In this document: piece after piece, positions 44,837 through 53,844 of the stretch
How the letters are laid out: each line of letters starts with the position of its first letter
Numbering within the stretch: position 1 is the first letter of the stretch
NCBI RefSeq assembly: GCF_014805685.1
Contig: NC_060885.1
Location: 33,801,632 to 33,865,631, forward strand
Source: Silurus meridionalis
Taxonomy: Eukaryota; Chordata; Actinopteri; Siluriformes; Siluridae
DNA length: 64,000 nucleotides
Reading direction: 5' to 3'
The notes under the pieces: model-generated
What the model was told of the DNA's origin: nothing
What the model saw: only the letters and a program-made list of their open reading frames with translations
Database searches by the model: none
Made by a program: the position numbers and the translations under genes

Positions 44837-46948
44837 TGAGATCATGTTGTTACCAGCGAGAAACTCGCGTGTGAGGAGCTCAGTGACAGGGTGGCACACG
44901 TGGTCAGAATGGCAGACGTGGTAACGCACGTGATCAAAACAGCACCAGTTGCACAGCTCATGATGTGCACAGGACGATGTCTTTTGGCACACTGACTTAT
45001 GAAGGTCGGCGCTCCCTGTGACTTTGCGTGCAGCCTTGTGCCGCCATCTGCTGGCATGTTTCAGAACCAGCCTTTGAAACTTTTTGATACCACCTTCTTT
45101 TATTTTATTATTTATTCTGTTTTATATCGATATTAAGTTCAGTTGGATTTCTCATTACAGTTTTTATAAGTGAGAGATGAGAAATTCTGAATTTGTTTTT
45201 TATTTCATTGGGTTTTAAATCCACTTCTGTGTATTTTGAATCGAAATCCCACTACTGATAACAGATACTGTGGCATTAAAAACAGTTTACTGTTTATAAA
45301 CAAACACCATTAAACCGGCCTCATTCGCTCTTCTCTAAAGGATTCCATTCAGAACGATTGTGGTGAGCTTGCTGTCCCACCAGGTTCTCCTGCAGAACCT
45401 CTATGATATACTGCTGGAGGAGTTTGTAAAGGGTTCCAGCAGCTCCGAGAGCCAGGATCGCTTAACGCCCGTGTTGGAGCCTAAAGCCTCCGGTTTCTAC
45501 GCTACATCTCCATGCAAAATCTGGCCATTATTTTGGACCTTCTGCTCGACTCGTACCGCACGGCGCGGGACTTCGACACACGTCCCGGTCTGAAATATCT
45601 ACTCATGAAAGTGTCGGGGGTGTGCGGGGCCGCTAACCTGTACCGCCAATCCGCAATGAGCTTCAATATCTACTTCCAGGTACGATATGTTGTACAAAAA
45701 GTTGTAATTTCTGATTTTGGGTATGGACTGAATTCCAGAATCGAAACACAAATCGAAAAAAAACCCCACTAACAATATTTAATCAGTATAATGGATCTGC
45801 TGGTGTTTCCAGGCTCTGTTGTGTGCCATGCTGACTAACCAGGAGCAGATCACTGTGGAACAGGTAAAGAAGATCCTCAGTGAGGAAGAAGACGACGAGG
45901 GGGAAGGCAGCTCCGATTCGTCACAAGGCTGCTCGTCCGAGGACGAGGACATGTTCGAGGAGACGGCACGTGTGAGTCCACCACGCCGGTGGCGTACGCG
46001 CCTTCCTGCCCTGAGCATCCAACCTGCCGGTGGTGCGGACTGGGCGTGGCTGCTCAAACGCATGCACAAGCTCTGCATGGACCTCTGCACCAACTACATT
46101 CAGATGCACATCGACCTGGAAAGCAGTACCGAGGAACCGCTTCCCACCACCCGTCCTGACAGCATGTTCTTTCTGCCGCTCTTCCCGTCTGAGAACTCCA
46201 CCCCATCCACAGGCGGCCATTCGGGACGCGGGACGCCCTTAGAGGACAACCCTCGCCTTCACGTACCCCGTACGCCCTCCTCCTCCTCGGAGGACGAGGA
46301 GAGGAGGAGGAAGAAGGAGTGGTGGGAGTGCGCCAGCAACAAGCTGTACACCATCGCCACGGACAAGACCATCGCCAAGCTTATGATGGAATACAAGAAG
46401 CGCAAGCAGCAGCAGCAGCAGCAGCAGAACCACGGCTCGATGACGAAGAAGGCTGGAGAGAGGATGACCCCAGAATCGCCTGGACCACAAAGACCTCAGC
46501 AACTCCTCGATCAGAGGACCATGAGGCACTCTTTCAGCGCCGGACCAGAACTACTACGTCAGGACAAGAGGCCACGCTCGGGTTCCACCGCCAGCTCGCA
46601 AAACATCAGCCTCCGAGACTCTGAGGCGCAGATACAAGTAGGATCGGGGGGACAATTTTTAAACATATTATTATTATTTTGTAGGTGTCCTAATACTTTT
46701 GTCTATAAAGTGTATCTGTTGATGGTGAACTAAATATCTTTTTCTTCTACACTCAGGCATGGACCAACATGGTCCTCACCATCCTGAACCAAATCCAGCT
46801 GTTGCCAGACGCCACCTTCGTGGCCTTGCAGCCGGCCATGTTCCCCTGCATTAGTCAGCTGACGTGTCACGTGACTGACCTGCGCGTTCGCCAAGCCGTG
46901 CGAGAGTGGCTGGGACGCGTAGGACGCGTTTACGACATTATCCTGTGA
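23862..46948 (+). CDS. arfgef3: ARFGEF family member 3 (BIG3), Sec7-related protein
   Basis: Large DCB/Sec7-related protein; mammalian BIG3 lacks normal ARF-GEF activity and restrains insulin-granule biogenesis. Exons: 23862-23946, 25431-25482, 26071-26152, 26462-26593, 27407-27475, 28490-28612, 29924-29969, 30511-30595, 30700-30804, 31432-31759, 31977-32089, 32164-33062, 33200-33366, 33481-33646, 34353-34459, 35379-35594, 35752-35862, 36015-36165, 36405-36704, 36833-36966, 37058-37203, 37958-38137, 39022-39163, 39246-39368, 39560-39663, 39870-40014, 40365-40493, 40592-40768, 41762-41876, 41955-42057, 43167-43298, 43507-43637, 45341-45679, 45813-46637, 46757-46948. About 2150 residues, near the human 2177. 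Start MEEILRKLQK and end VREWLGRVGRVYDIIL are family hallmarks. Phases agree except at exons 15/16 and inside exon 33, where one base seems missing. Confidence 0.93.
23963..25222. repeat. 30-bp minisatellite in arfgef3 intron 1
   Basis: About 42 copies of a 30-bp unit (CCATCCGAACATCTACACAC then ATTCCTGTCT), roughly 1.26 kb, beginning only 16 nt after the exon 1 splice donor (23947). Variants cluster by position: ACACACATT at the left, ACGCATT and ACGCCGCATT (33-bp units) in the middle and right, TAAACGCATT at 25065-25180; some units are shortened. Open frames on both strands come from the period of 30 and are not genes; one of them fuses exon 1 to the array. Confidence 0.95.
27690..27890. repeat. 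(CT)n-rich microsatellite cluster
   Basis: Long CT runs interrupted by TTTCTCGCTGTCTATTTCTG, which itself occurs twice, so the cluster has partly duplicated. It lies in arfgef3 intron 5. The Leu/Ser-rich frames through it are artefacts. Confidence 0.9.
28118..28478. repeat. (CTC)n and (GT)n microsatellites before arfgef3 exon 6
   Basis: CTC at 28118-28142, GT at 28231-28272, and a long GT tract interrupted by TATG at 28389-28479. The last ends 10 nt before the exon 6 start at 28490, so GT repeats directly precede the pyrimidine tract CTTTTTCAG. Confidence 0.9.
28628..28671. repeat. (CA)n microsatellite after arfgef3 exon 6
   Basis: CA tract beginning 15 nt downstream of the exon 6 donor. 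With the upstream GT tract it brackets exon 6 in complementary repeats. Confidence 0.9.
28690..29220. other. unclassified sequence in arfgef3 intron 6, possible old repeat
   Basis: A less AT-rich stretch with open frames on both strands but no recognised protein. The style resembles old interspersed repeats of fish genomes. No second copy was found in the window. Confidence 0.25.
29510..29725 (+). repeat. teleost dispersed repeat, diverged copy
   Basis: Matches 20471-20700 across TCAAGTTTATTTCTTTAACT, CACCATGGCAAG and ATGAGGAAGAAACCTTGAAA. Located in arfgef3 intron 6. Confidence 0.6.
30896..30955. repeat. (TA)n microsatellite
   Basis: About 30 perfect TA units in arfgef3 intron 9. Confidence 0.95.
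30977..31388. mobile_element. MITE with GGGTTGCGAAA / TTTGCAACCC ends
   Basis: The left end reads AGGGTTGCGAAATTGCC with TTTCCATGGGAA inside it. The right end reads TTCCCATGGAAGGGTTCCCC then TTTGCAACCCTA. These form an imperfect terminal inverted repeat around 410 bp without coding capacity. It resembles hAT-type nonautonomous elements of fish (inference). It ends about 44 bp before arfgef3 exon 10. Confidence 0.7.
31838..31926 (+). mobile_element. mariner-like element, end fragment
   Basis: The block GCTGACTTATGAAAGTCGGT, GTGACTGTGCATG, CCATCTGCTGGCGTGTTTC and AATACCACCTT matches the right end of the element at 44538-45095. Located in arfgef3 intron 10. Confidence 0.65.
33762..33976 (+). 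mobile_element. tRNA-derived SINE
   Basis: An A-box-like TAGCTCAGTGGTTAAGG at the 5' end is followed after about 30 bp by a B-box-like GGTTTGAGCCC. Then comes a body with CCCCTGAGCAAGGCCCTCAA and a poly-A end at 33967-33983. It is flanked downstream by TTTC-rich DNA. Sits in arfgef3 intron 14. The head is mutated, so it is not a functional tRNA gene. Confidence 0.75.
33984..34112. repeat. TTTC-rich simple repeat
   Basis: Imperfect TTTC/TTTTTC runs ending in nine TTTC units, directly after the SINE poly-A tail. Confidence 0.8.
34783..34915 (+). mobile_element. tRNA-derived SINE, second copy
   Basis: GAGCTCATTGGTTAAGG (A-box region), GGGGTTCAAGCCC (B box) and CCCTTGAGCAAGGCCCTTGA match the SINE at 33762. 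The 3' tail is short. Located in arfgef3 intron 15. Confidence 0.7.
34953..35361. mobile_element. palindromic MITE abutting arfgef3 exon 16 acceptor
   Basis: Left end GAGAGTTCGAACGATT is decayed. The right end reads GATCGGTATCGGTAAAATCG then GTTGACCTCTA. About 400 bp. The right terminus is 18 nt from the first base of exon 16 at 35379, leaving only the pyrimidine tract ACTTTCCTGTTTCTGTAG outside the element. Confidence 0.7.
37310..37625. mobile_element. palindromic MITE family, degraded copy
   Basis: GCCGATAGCCGATGAATTAT near the left end and AACTATCGGTATGGATTTTT then GCCGATAG near the right end, with the internal block CGCCTCTAGAGGCCACTCTT shared with other copies. In arfgef3 intron 21. Confidence 0.6.
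38192..38911. mobile_element. palindromic MITE with nested insertions
   Basis: Ends: AGAGGTCAATCGATTTATC at the left, ATTGGCCGACCTCTAA at the right. The 720-bp length is more than twice copy 1. It is explained by a (GATA)n run at 38235-38290 and by an inserted repeat fragment at 38543-38722. The internal GACCTCTAGAGGTGACACTG block is retained. In arfgef3 intron 22. Confidence 0.7.
38543..38722 (+). repeat. LINE-type 3' end fragment nested in the MITE
   Basis: The stretch GCGTTAGGAAGGGCATCCAG, CGGATGATCCGCTGTGGCGC and CTAATGGGAGAAGCCGAAAG resembles the 3' region of fish RTE-type non-LTR elements. It interrupts the MITE and so is younger than it. No coding sequence remains. Confidence 0.55.
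41090..41519 (+). mobile_element. Tc1-like transposon relic (N-terminal transposase region)
   Basis: The decayed frame at 41176-41433 reads like the helix-turn-helix start of a Tc1-type transposase (for example [20 protein letters not shown], and later SNRRAPVAQTAEQVH). Ends include TTATTAGGCAGCAGGTGAAC on the left and TTAGGCAGGTGCTCATAATG on the right. The catalytic DDE part is missing, so it is an internal-deletion relic. In arfgef3 intron 28. A reverse fragment of the same family is at 62155-62345. Confidence 0.75.
42279..42870. repeat. possible old interspersed repeats in arfgef3 intron 30
   Basis: AT-rich DNA with motifs typical of fish repeats (GGGCTGTCAATCGGTTTAAA near 42282; GTACCGGTACTAATAACATG near 42768). 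Ends could not be defined and no coding capacity is seen. Confidence 0.3.
43794..43990. repeat. 39-bp tandem array carrying GC boxes and CCAAT boxes
   Basis: About five units of the form GGACACAGTCCCCGCCCCTA then AGTTCACACTAACCAATCA. Most units hold a CCCCGCCCC GC-box and nearly all an ACCAATCA CCAAT-box. Located in arfgef3 intron 32. Confidence 0.85.
44538..45095. mobile_element. mariner-like element with AGGTGGTATCAAAAAGTTT ends
   Basis: Terminal inverted repeats AGGTGGTATCAAAAAGTTT (44538-44556) and the exact complement AAACTTTTTGATACCACCT (45077-45095) enclose 558 bp. A (TG)n run is inside at 44784-44834. Interior fragments suggest transposase remnants in the minus sense, but no intact frame. 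In arfgef3 intron 32. End fragments occur at 11461 and 31838. Confidence 0.8.
45341..45679 (+). other. arfgef3: arfgef3 exon 33 with apparent single-base deletion
   Basis: The exon reads in frame from TIVVSLLSHQVLLQNLYDIL through VLEPKASGF. Near 45494-45499 the conserved frame is lost and resumes one frame over, reading ISMQNLAIILDLLLDSYRTA and later RQSAMSFNIYF to the donor at 45679. Exon 34 begins in the phase expected if one more base were present (340 nt rather than 339). The flanking exons are intact, so an assembly or base-calling error is the simplest explanation; a real frameshift allele is possible. Confidence 0.8.
46406..46429 (+). repeat. CAG repeat encoding a short polyglutamine tract
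   Basis: Seven CAG codons within arfgef3 exon 34, after a KKRK motif. In the human protein, as I remember it, the corresponding position has only two glutamines, so this is a lineage expansion. Confidence 0.8.
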
Positions 46949-47777
46949 AGGAACATCTCACTGCTTCGACATCTTCGTGAGCCGATCTCATTTATTTTCA
47001 TTTTAGGGACTGGGATACGGAGGTTTTTTGTTTTGTTTTGTTTTTTTGTATGCAAACGTATTTATGGTTGTATTTTGTGCTCCCGGTGTTCCGTAAACAT
47101 CTATAAATGCTTTGCAAGACATTTCCAGTCGTTTGAATCAGATAGTGTTCATTACTCCAGTTTGTATTATTCACTGTCGTTGTTTATCGCGTGTCTTTCC
47201 ATCAGCTTTAAAATGAAGTTCAGCGTGTAGGGAGCGTGTTTTTACGTTATGCACTTTATTTTATTATTACGCTTCATACGTAACGTGAGTTTAGTGCCAC
47301 AAAAAAAACGTGTTTGGTTTTAATTCGTGCTCTGAGACGCTTATAACTGCTGAGTTTTCCCGCGACTTCTCGCATCGCTAGTGCTCCATACCGTTTCTTT
47401 TAGTTCCGCAACACGACTTTACAGACTCCTGTACCACGTATTTCCAAAACCGTACTGATCATCGACTCTCATTATAACACCACCCTCCATATACACTACA
47501 TTTCACGCACATGCTCAGTGTAGCATATTGAATCCGTGGAATATGCTCTTCTACAGTTTGAATTTTTCGCTTTAATATAACTCCGGCGAAGCGTAAAAAC
47601 ATGACGATTTAAAAACGCTGCTTCGTATCGTCACGCATTTTCCGAACCCTGCTTATGTGCTCTCAGTCGTGTAATCCGTGTATTTTCATGTTATGTGAAT
47701 GAGCATCAAGGGAACGTTTTGTCGCTCCTCCGCAGTCCTTTTCTGACCCTTCATCTTCTTTTCATTCCAAAAGTCAA

Positions 47778-48135
47778 ACACACTGTCTGACCAAAAGTAT
47801 TCGGACACCCGATCGTCACACCCACGTGTTGCCAAACCTTTTCGCAAAGTTCCACAGGACGTCCTCGTATGCTGTGGAGTTTCCACTTAGTGGAACCAAG
47901 AAGTCCAATGCAAGAAGTCCACGCTCTGAACGGAAAACTTTTGAATGTTCCGAGGAAAAACGAGACCTTCAACAGGTACATGTGAGTAATGCGAAGTTGT
48001 AGATCAGTGTTGGACTTCTAATTAAGAAGTTCAAATCCCAGCACCAACAAATGGGCACTTAAGCAAAGCCCTTAACGCTCAAGTGCTCACTTTAATTAAG
48101 TGAATGATTTGGTGTCCATAAACTTTTGCCCAACC
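47778..48135. mobile_element. Tc1-related short element interrupted by SINE-like sequence
   Basis: Starts CACACTGTCTGACCAAAAGT with GGACACC following. A SINE-like block lies at 47990-48105 (GTAGATCAGTG, AAGTTCAAATCCCAGCACC, GCAAAGCCCTTAACGCTCAA). It ends GGTGTCCATAAACTTTTGCC. The SINE appears inserted into the element. Within the arfgef3 3' UTR. Confidence 0.6.
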
Positions 48136-48317
48136 TGAAGAGAGGTGTTAGAAAGCAGAAGAAGTGGAACTATGCTGAATTTGAATGTAAAGCCGTATAA
48201 CCACATTTCTCCTTGTACTTATTGGTTTCCTCCTGACCAAAGACCTGCACTGAGATGAGATGATCTGATGATAAGTGCAGAAGAAACTTCATTTTAATTC
48301 TTTTCTTCATAACAATG

Positions 48318-48755
48318 GCTGCTCTGTACGGACAAAAGTATTAGGACACCTGACATTTCCAGCCATTTGTGGTTCTTCCACAAACACAAAGTTGGAGGCA
48401 GAACAATTAGATATTAATCTTCAGATGCTGTAGCATGAGATCTTCCCTTACCTTGAACTAGGAGACCCAAACCTGTTCCAGCATGACCATGCCCCTGTGT
48501 ACAATGCCAGCTCCATGAAGATCTGCTTCACATGGGTTGGAAGTGTCTAGAAGATCCTCCCAGGCCTCCTCACCTTCTCACCTACCTGACTTTACTAACA
48601 CACTTGTGGCTGCATGAATCTTCACAAATCTCCATAGAATTCAGTGGAACATCTTCCCAGAAGAATGGAGCTCATTATAACTGTGAATGGAGACTCAATG
48701 TGGAAAAAAGAGTCACATAACAATCAGGTGTCCCCAAACTTTTATCCGTAAAGTG
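48318..48755 (+). mobile_element. Tc1-related nonautonomous element, near full length
   Basis: Left end GTACGGACAAAAGTATTAGG, right end AACTTTTATCCGTAAAGTGT, with CCTGTTCCAGCATGACCATG inside, matching 14892-15349. In the arfgef3 3' UTR. Confidence 0.7.
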
Positions 48756-49165
48756 TTTGTGTTTTATTTCAGTTCATTTCACAGAAACATGAACCGGAGA
48801 ATTGTGTATATTTTGTGTATTTATTTTCAAAAACGTTTGCAGGAATCGGTTCGAAAATCTGATCTGCTTTCCAAGCAGCCGAGATCTTCGCACGAAGCCT
48901 TTAAAATAAAGCAGGAAGTGACGAGAGGTGCGAGTTCTCACGTCGTAATATTACACTAATAACCTGTGGCTCGGTGGCGCTCGTGTAACTGTTAATCGCT
49001 CTGCTGACGGCACTACCAGGGTTTTTTCTCTGTTTTTTAAAAGTGCTTTATGTGACACAACAATCAGATTACTGGAGTAACATGTATGTGCTCGTGCTCA
49101 ATATACATTTGCTGGATCATGGTTTATGTTGTATGTGTTGTGGAATAAAAAGAAAAAAAAAAGCA

Positions 49166-50870
49166 AATGTAATGAATGTGGGTTTTTATTTCATCTGAAT
49201 CTTATACACACTTTTTATTTCTTTTTCTCACTTAGATCAATTGAAGGTTATAATATTGCTGCGTTTGGGTTTTATTTGGTGTTTTAGAGGGAGGATGGAG
49301 GTGTAACGGTAAATAAACTGCATGGTTTGGAACGTGTTTTTTTTTTTTTTTTAGGCACAGTTCAGTTCAATTTTGGCAAAAATGCAAAATATAAAATTGC
49401 TAATTTTTAACACTTTAATATTATTAACATTTGTGAACATCAGCGGTTTTCCTAAGTGTAAATAAAAAGCCTGTTTTGTTTAAAATCTATATATAAAAGA
49501 ATATTTCATTATATTTTATACAAATTTAATACATAAAAATAAACCAAATTAATGCAATATACTTTTTGTTATATTGATCAAACTGGTACAAATTAAATTT
49601 AATAAATAAAATTATATAAATAGAAAATTTTTAGTTTACATTTGTTAGACCCCATTTGGGGAATACAGATGTTTATAGAAGTGTGTATGTTTTATATTTA
49701 ATATTTCATTTTCTAAAAATATGTTCCACTTTTAACTCTTCTATTTATTTCAGTAGACTTATAATAATAAATGTCGTCATTCCTTCCATCCTTCATTCAT
49801 TCACTCCCTCGATATGCGGAATTGTTTTCTCCTTTTAAGAGAAATTCTTGAAGCTGGACATAAAAAGCAAAAACAATCCATATCTCGAGTAAAAGTCCAG
49901 AGTTTTCCAACGCATATGAATCGTATTTCCAGTACGGAGCCACAGTGACACTGCGCTAACTCAAGTCATATTCATGATAGTATTTGAAGCACAGAGCAGA
50001 CTTCAGGTAGGTCCAAATTGTTCCTAAATGTCTGTCTGAAACGCTGTATAATTGTTTGACTTGCTACCAAAAGCCACTTAAAGAACTTTCAAGCAATGAG
50101 AAACAGGAAATCGGTGCTTTGTGCAGTCCAGACGTGGCTCAGCCATTTCTATTTTTTAAAATATGATCATTTTCATCGTCCCAGAACTTCAGATTGGCAC
50201 CAAGTCTTAGATTCCAACATGAAAATAAACCTAAACATCTCAGGAAAGACCTGCACACATCCTTCACACCAACCTGCCGGTGTATTCTGGATGGATGTTT
50301 ATAGGTTCTCAGTTATTTTCCATCATATGCAAATGCTGCATTTCTCATACAGGTATTACCTACATTTCAAACTTATTGTCTGTCAAAATGTATTATTTTT
50401 ATCTATTTCTTTTTACATTCTTCAGTCGTAAAAAATCATTTCACCGCGTCTCGAACTCTGAATGTCTTTGTAACAAATCAAATTTGATATGATGTAAATG
50501 GCAGCATCTAAACAGATTCCGCTCTTAAAAACAAGACCAGAAAACGTCAGCATGGTGCATTTTGGTTAAAAATACAGAACGCTGTACTTCAGTCAGTGTG
50601 TGTGCTTCTCAGGGTCACGGTGAACATCGTCATGGTACCAGAACCTGTCGAAGATCCTGAGAGTAGCAACATATCCGCTCTGGATGCTCTTATAGAACAA
50701 TCGACCTGGCAACAGTGCAGATGTCAGCAGATCATGGTGTCACCTTCACACTCCTGCCAGGGTACGAGCATGCTGAGCACTGACGACCTTCTTTTCTTCT
50801 TCTGCTTGAGAAGAGAAAGCTCTGGAAAGAAAAATTATTCCTAATAAAATAAACTGTGGATGTTCATGGA
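49166..50870. other. intergenic stretch between arfgef3 and cox20
   Basis: AT-rich DNA with a poly-T run at 49338-49352. A copy of the dispersed repeat shared with 1298-1500 lies at 49815-49970. A more complex 160-bp segment at 50600-50760 is open in the plus sense but matches no protein I know. Confidence 0.5.
49815..49970. repeat. dispersed repeat copy shared with 1298-1500
   Basis: CCTTTTAAGAGAAATTCTTG and CACAGTGACACTGCGCTAAC match the end blocks of the copy near the left edge, in the same orientation. Confidence 0.45.
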
Positions 50871-51052
50871 GAGTTTTTATTATTATTTTCAGTATTTCAG
50901 GAACTGCTGGTTTCTCCTGTGGATGAGACCCGAGGGATTCAGAAACCCAAATAATCCCTCTGTACAACCGTGTTGAGCAGAAAGAGCAGAACACCACATC
51001 AGGTTCCTCGCCTTCTTCAACCACCCAGTGCTGTATACATTGTGTGTGTGTG

Positions 51053-51084
<32 letters not shown>

Positions 51085-51181
51085 ATATAGACCAGAATAA
51101 TGCAGAGAGCCGTTCATTGTGTTCGTATTATTATATTTCCAGATATATTTTACACAAAAAGCAATATTACAGTTGTAGAAA

Positions 51182-52555
51182 TCAATCCTGCGTCGTCACT
51201 GTTCTCTCTTTCCGTGTCGGATCATGATGCGTCCCTTCATAAAGCACTTTATTCTTCAGTCCCTCCTGAATCATCCTCTGCTGTACGCGCAGTCTAGCGT
51301 TATTATACCGACAGTAGAACCTAAAAAAAATATAATAATAAGATCATGATAAATAAGATCTTCAGTTTAATGACCATGTTTGTGGAATTGATTAGAAGTC
51401 ATGATTTTCTTCTTAAAAAATCTAAACAATTCGGTGTTGACTGCTCGTTATTAATAATTAAACCGAAAAGACTTGATTGTGAAGAATTAGTTTAACCACA
51501 CTGGCGTTAGTCAGCGTTCCAATTCACAGTTCAGTAGGTTTGAGGGTCAGAGCTCTACAGCAGGAGATCTTTATGGACCTGGATTTGTGGCATTGTCATG
51601 CTGGAACAAGTTTGGGTCTCCTAATTCAAGTGAAGTGATTTCTTACAGATCCAAAGACGTCCTATACAATTGTTTTCCTCCAACTTCCCACATATGGGTG
51701 AAAAGTCAGGTGTCCCAATACTTTTGGCAACAATCTAAATGCATCATTAAACATGCTGCTGCTCTTTAAATGTAGGACTACGCACCATGAGGTCAGTGTA
51801 GTGAGCATGAACCCAGCCATGCCAACATGGAATGAGCGCTTCACTCGGCCTGATAAGAGAAAAAATACAAAAACAAAAAGACGTCCAGTCAAGAACCAGT
51901 GCAAAACCGAGAATCCATCGTTAACAAACTGTAGATCAAAAGAACACTAATGCAGGAGTATGAAGTCCTGAGTATGAAACTGGTGACACCGGATAATGAA
52001 ATGATCCTGGGATGATCTCAGTGAAGGATGTAAATGAAACCGCCAGACCTTGGAGCAGAGTATTTTGATAAGACTCACTAGTTGTTAAAAAGTGCAATAG
52101 TCCAGCAACAGCAGATCCTCCTGCTCCATGGAGAACAGCTTCTCTGGCACAAGGAGTTTTCCCAACGTCCAGAATCCCCAACAGCTTCACTTCCTGTAGA
52201 GAATTTTTATTTATTTTTATATTTATAGTTATTATACATATAGTTGTCTTTTATTATTATTATTATTATTATTATTATATGAAAACCTAATTGGTTCTAA
52301 CAAGTCATAATCCCTAAGAACCCAAACCTTGAGGGTCTGCTATAAAATAATTATATATTCAGTATATTATAAGATTCTATACATGTAAACATTTTTATTC
52401 GGTTTAATAACAGTACAGTTATAAATACTTTAGCACTGCTCCATGCAGTTAGAAATGATTACTACACTATAATATTTACATCATTATAAACACCCCCCCC
52501 AAAGAAAACCCCATCACTCTACCTGATTGTCTCTGTCAGGCTCCTGTTCTGCCAT
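51182..52555 (-). CDS. cox20: cytochrome c oxidase assembly factor COX20
   Basis: Inner-mitochondrial-membrane chaperone that stabilises newly made COX2 and presents it to the SCO1/SCO2 copper-insertion proteins. Four minus-strand exons: 52523-52555, 52079-52193, 51786-51849, 51182-51320. They total 351 nt, 116 residues plus stop; human COX20 has 118. Landmarks: start MAEQEPDRDNQ, then VKLLGILDVGKTPCAREAVL, a first hydrophobic span (GSAVAGLLHFL), a second (VGMAGFMLTTLTSW), then CRYN and the tail EGLKNKVLYEGTHHDPTRK. All phases match; the exon 3 donor is GTGCGT at 51785-51780, splitting the Trp codon. Intron 3 carries half of a Tc1-related element. A minus-strand AATAAA candidate (TTTATT on plus) lies near 50876. 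Confidence 0.93.
51486..51732 (-). mobile_element. Tc1-related element, half copy
   Basis: Reverse-oriented. From GTCAGCGTTCCAATTCACAG through GTCATGCTGGAACAAGTTTG to GTGTCCCAATACTTTTGGC. Only the half bearing one terminus is present, in cox20 intron 3. Confidence 0.6.
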
Positions 52556-52760
52556 TCTGACACTGATATAATTTTATAAGAAATAAAAACGCATTTTTTA
52601 TCGTTTATTGTACAAAAGCGTGAATGACATTCGCACGACTGCAGTATTGTGGTCCGTCGATGAATCTTCCTGCCGGAAACGTAGACCAGAAATCGTTAGT
52701 TCCGGTTATATTGTAGTTCCGCCTTTTAGCGCTAGTCTTGATTTAGCATGAGTGAAATTA
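52556..52760 (-). promoter_or_regulatory. cox20 promoter region with ETS/NRF-2-like motifs
   Basis: TATA-less region upstream of the cox20 ATG. ETS-type cores cluster within about 55 bp: CTTCC at 52666-52670, CCGGAA at 52673-52678, TTCCGG at 52700-52705 and TTCCGCC near 52718. NRF-2 (GABP) sites are established regulators of nuclear COX genes in mammals; their use here is inferred. Confidence 0.5.
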
Positions 52761-52912
52761 ATAAACTGAAAATACCGTGAAAATAATCACATTTTTAATC
52801 AAACCCAGAGCTGTAATATTGAAGTTTATATAATTATAATTATTATTATTATTTGAATTATAGGTACTGAACTGTACTTTTCCAAGTGTCTCATGTGCTA
52901 GCATTAAGGTTT

Positions 52913-52961
<49 letters not shown>

Positions 52962-53061
52962 AATTATAACTATATTTGCTTTGGTAATGATTTCCACCTA
53001 ACCTTCGAGACCCTTTACTCATAGTATCTAACCAATTTATCTTAATACAGAAATAGAAAAA

Positions 53062-53093
<32 letters not shown>

Positions 53094-53620
53094 GAAATGT
53101 AATATTAAAAGAATGTGATAAAATAGAAGTTTACTAGTGCACTGGTATATAAACCTACTAAAATTCATTTATTTTATGTATTGTCTTTAAAGTAGATTGG
53201 AGGATATTTTAAGAGCAAAACTGAATTCATCTGAAATAAGATGTTTAACAAGTAGCTCATTAAACTCTTGGAAGGTCACAAGATCAAATCCCAGCACCAT
53301 CAAGCTGCCGCTGCTGGGCCCTCGAGCGAGGCCCTGAACCTGATGGTTAATGACTTCTGGAAAATGCTGTAAATGTAAATGAATAGGTGTGAAGGCTAAC
53401 TGTCCACAAACTTTTGACTTGATTGATACAGGGTACAGCAGATTACATCACAGCAGCAACTACAAAAAGTCCAGTTTGGTATCTTTAATATTTAGAATGC
53501 AGAACAGGGATCTCATTATTTCTGCTGTGTGTTTACTGGGATTACAGAAGGTCCACATCTGCTTGACTATTTTAACACAGCCACGAATAAAAGAATAAAA
53601 TATCCAGATAGGAAGCTGAT
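52761..53620. other. cox20-lhb intergenic repeats
   Basis: Holds (AAT)n at 52914-52959, (AAAG)n at 53060-53092 and a SINE copy at 53255-53385. No gene was seen. Confidence 0.6.
53255..53385 (+). mobile_element. tRNA-derived SINE, third copy
   Basis: AAGTAGCTCATTAAACTC, AGATCAAATCCCAGCACC and GGGCCCTCGAGCGAGGCCCT, ending in an AAATGTAAATG tail. The A and B boxes are weak, so it is old. Confidence 0.6.
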
Positions 53621-53844
53621 TAATCCTTTTGTCTGTAGCAGAGGACGAGATGAACTGCAGGTTTCTAGTGTCATGGCGTACCCTTGAAACAGTAGATGTG
53701 ATTATATCAGAGTACTTAGCTGTAATTTACTTGAGATCATCGCGATAAGGCCACGTTTGGATTCGGAACACTCTATATAAACGTGTTCAACTCTTTGCTG
53801 GAACAGACAACAGCCTGCTGAGCGATCACAGCAAAGTCACGAAA
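53621..53844 (+). promoter_or_regulatory. lhb promoter and noncoding exon 1
   Basis: TATA box CTATATAAAC at 53772-53781. A short noncoding first exon probably runs from about 53803 to 53844, ending at the donor GTAAGA. A TAATCC word at 53621-53626 could be a Pitx1/bicoid-type site, which is known to act on LH-beta promoters of other vertebrates; its role here is only inferred. Confidence 0.6.

Larger units (their letters stand above)
46949..49165 (+). other. arfgef3 3' UTR with inserted elements and poly(A) signal
   Basis: Runs from the stop to the AATAAA at 49144-49149. No competing plus-strand gene. Two Tc1-related elements and a SINE-like fragment lie inside, so the UTR has grown by transposition. 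Confidence 0.6.

Noticed and set aside
45921..46529. Minus-strand ORFs opposite arfgef3 exon 34
   Set aside because: They are shadows of the GC-rich coding exon on the other strand.
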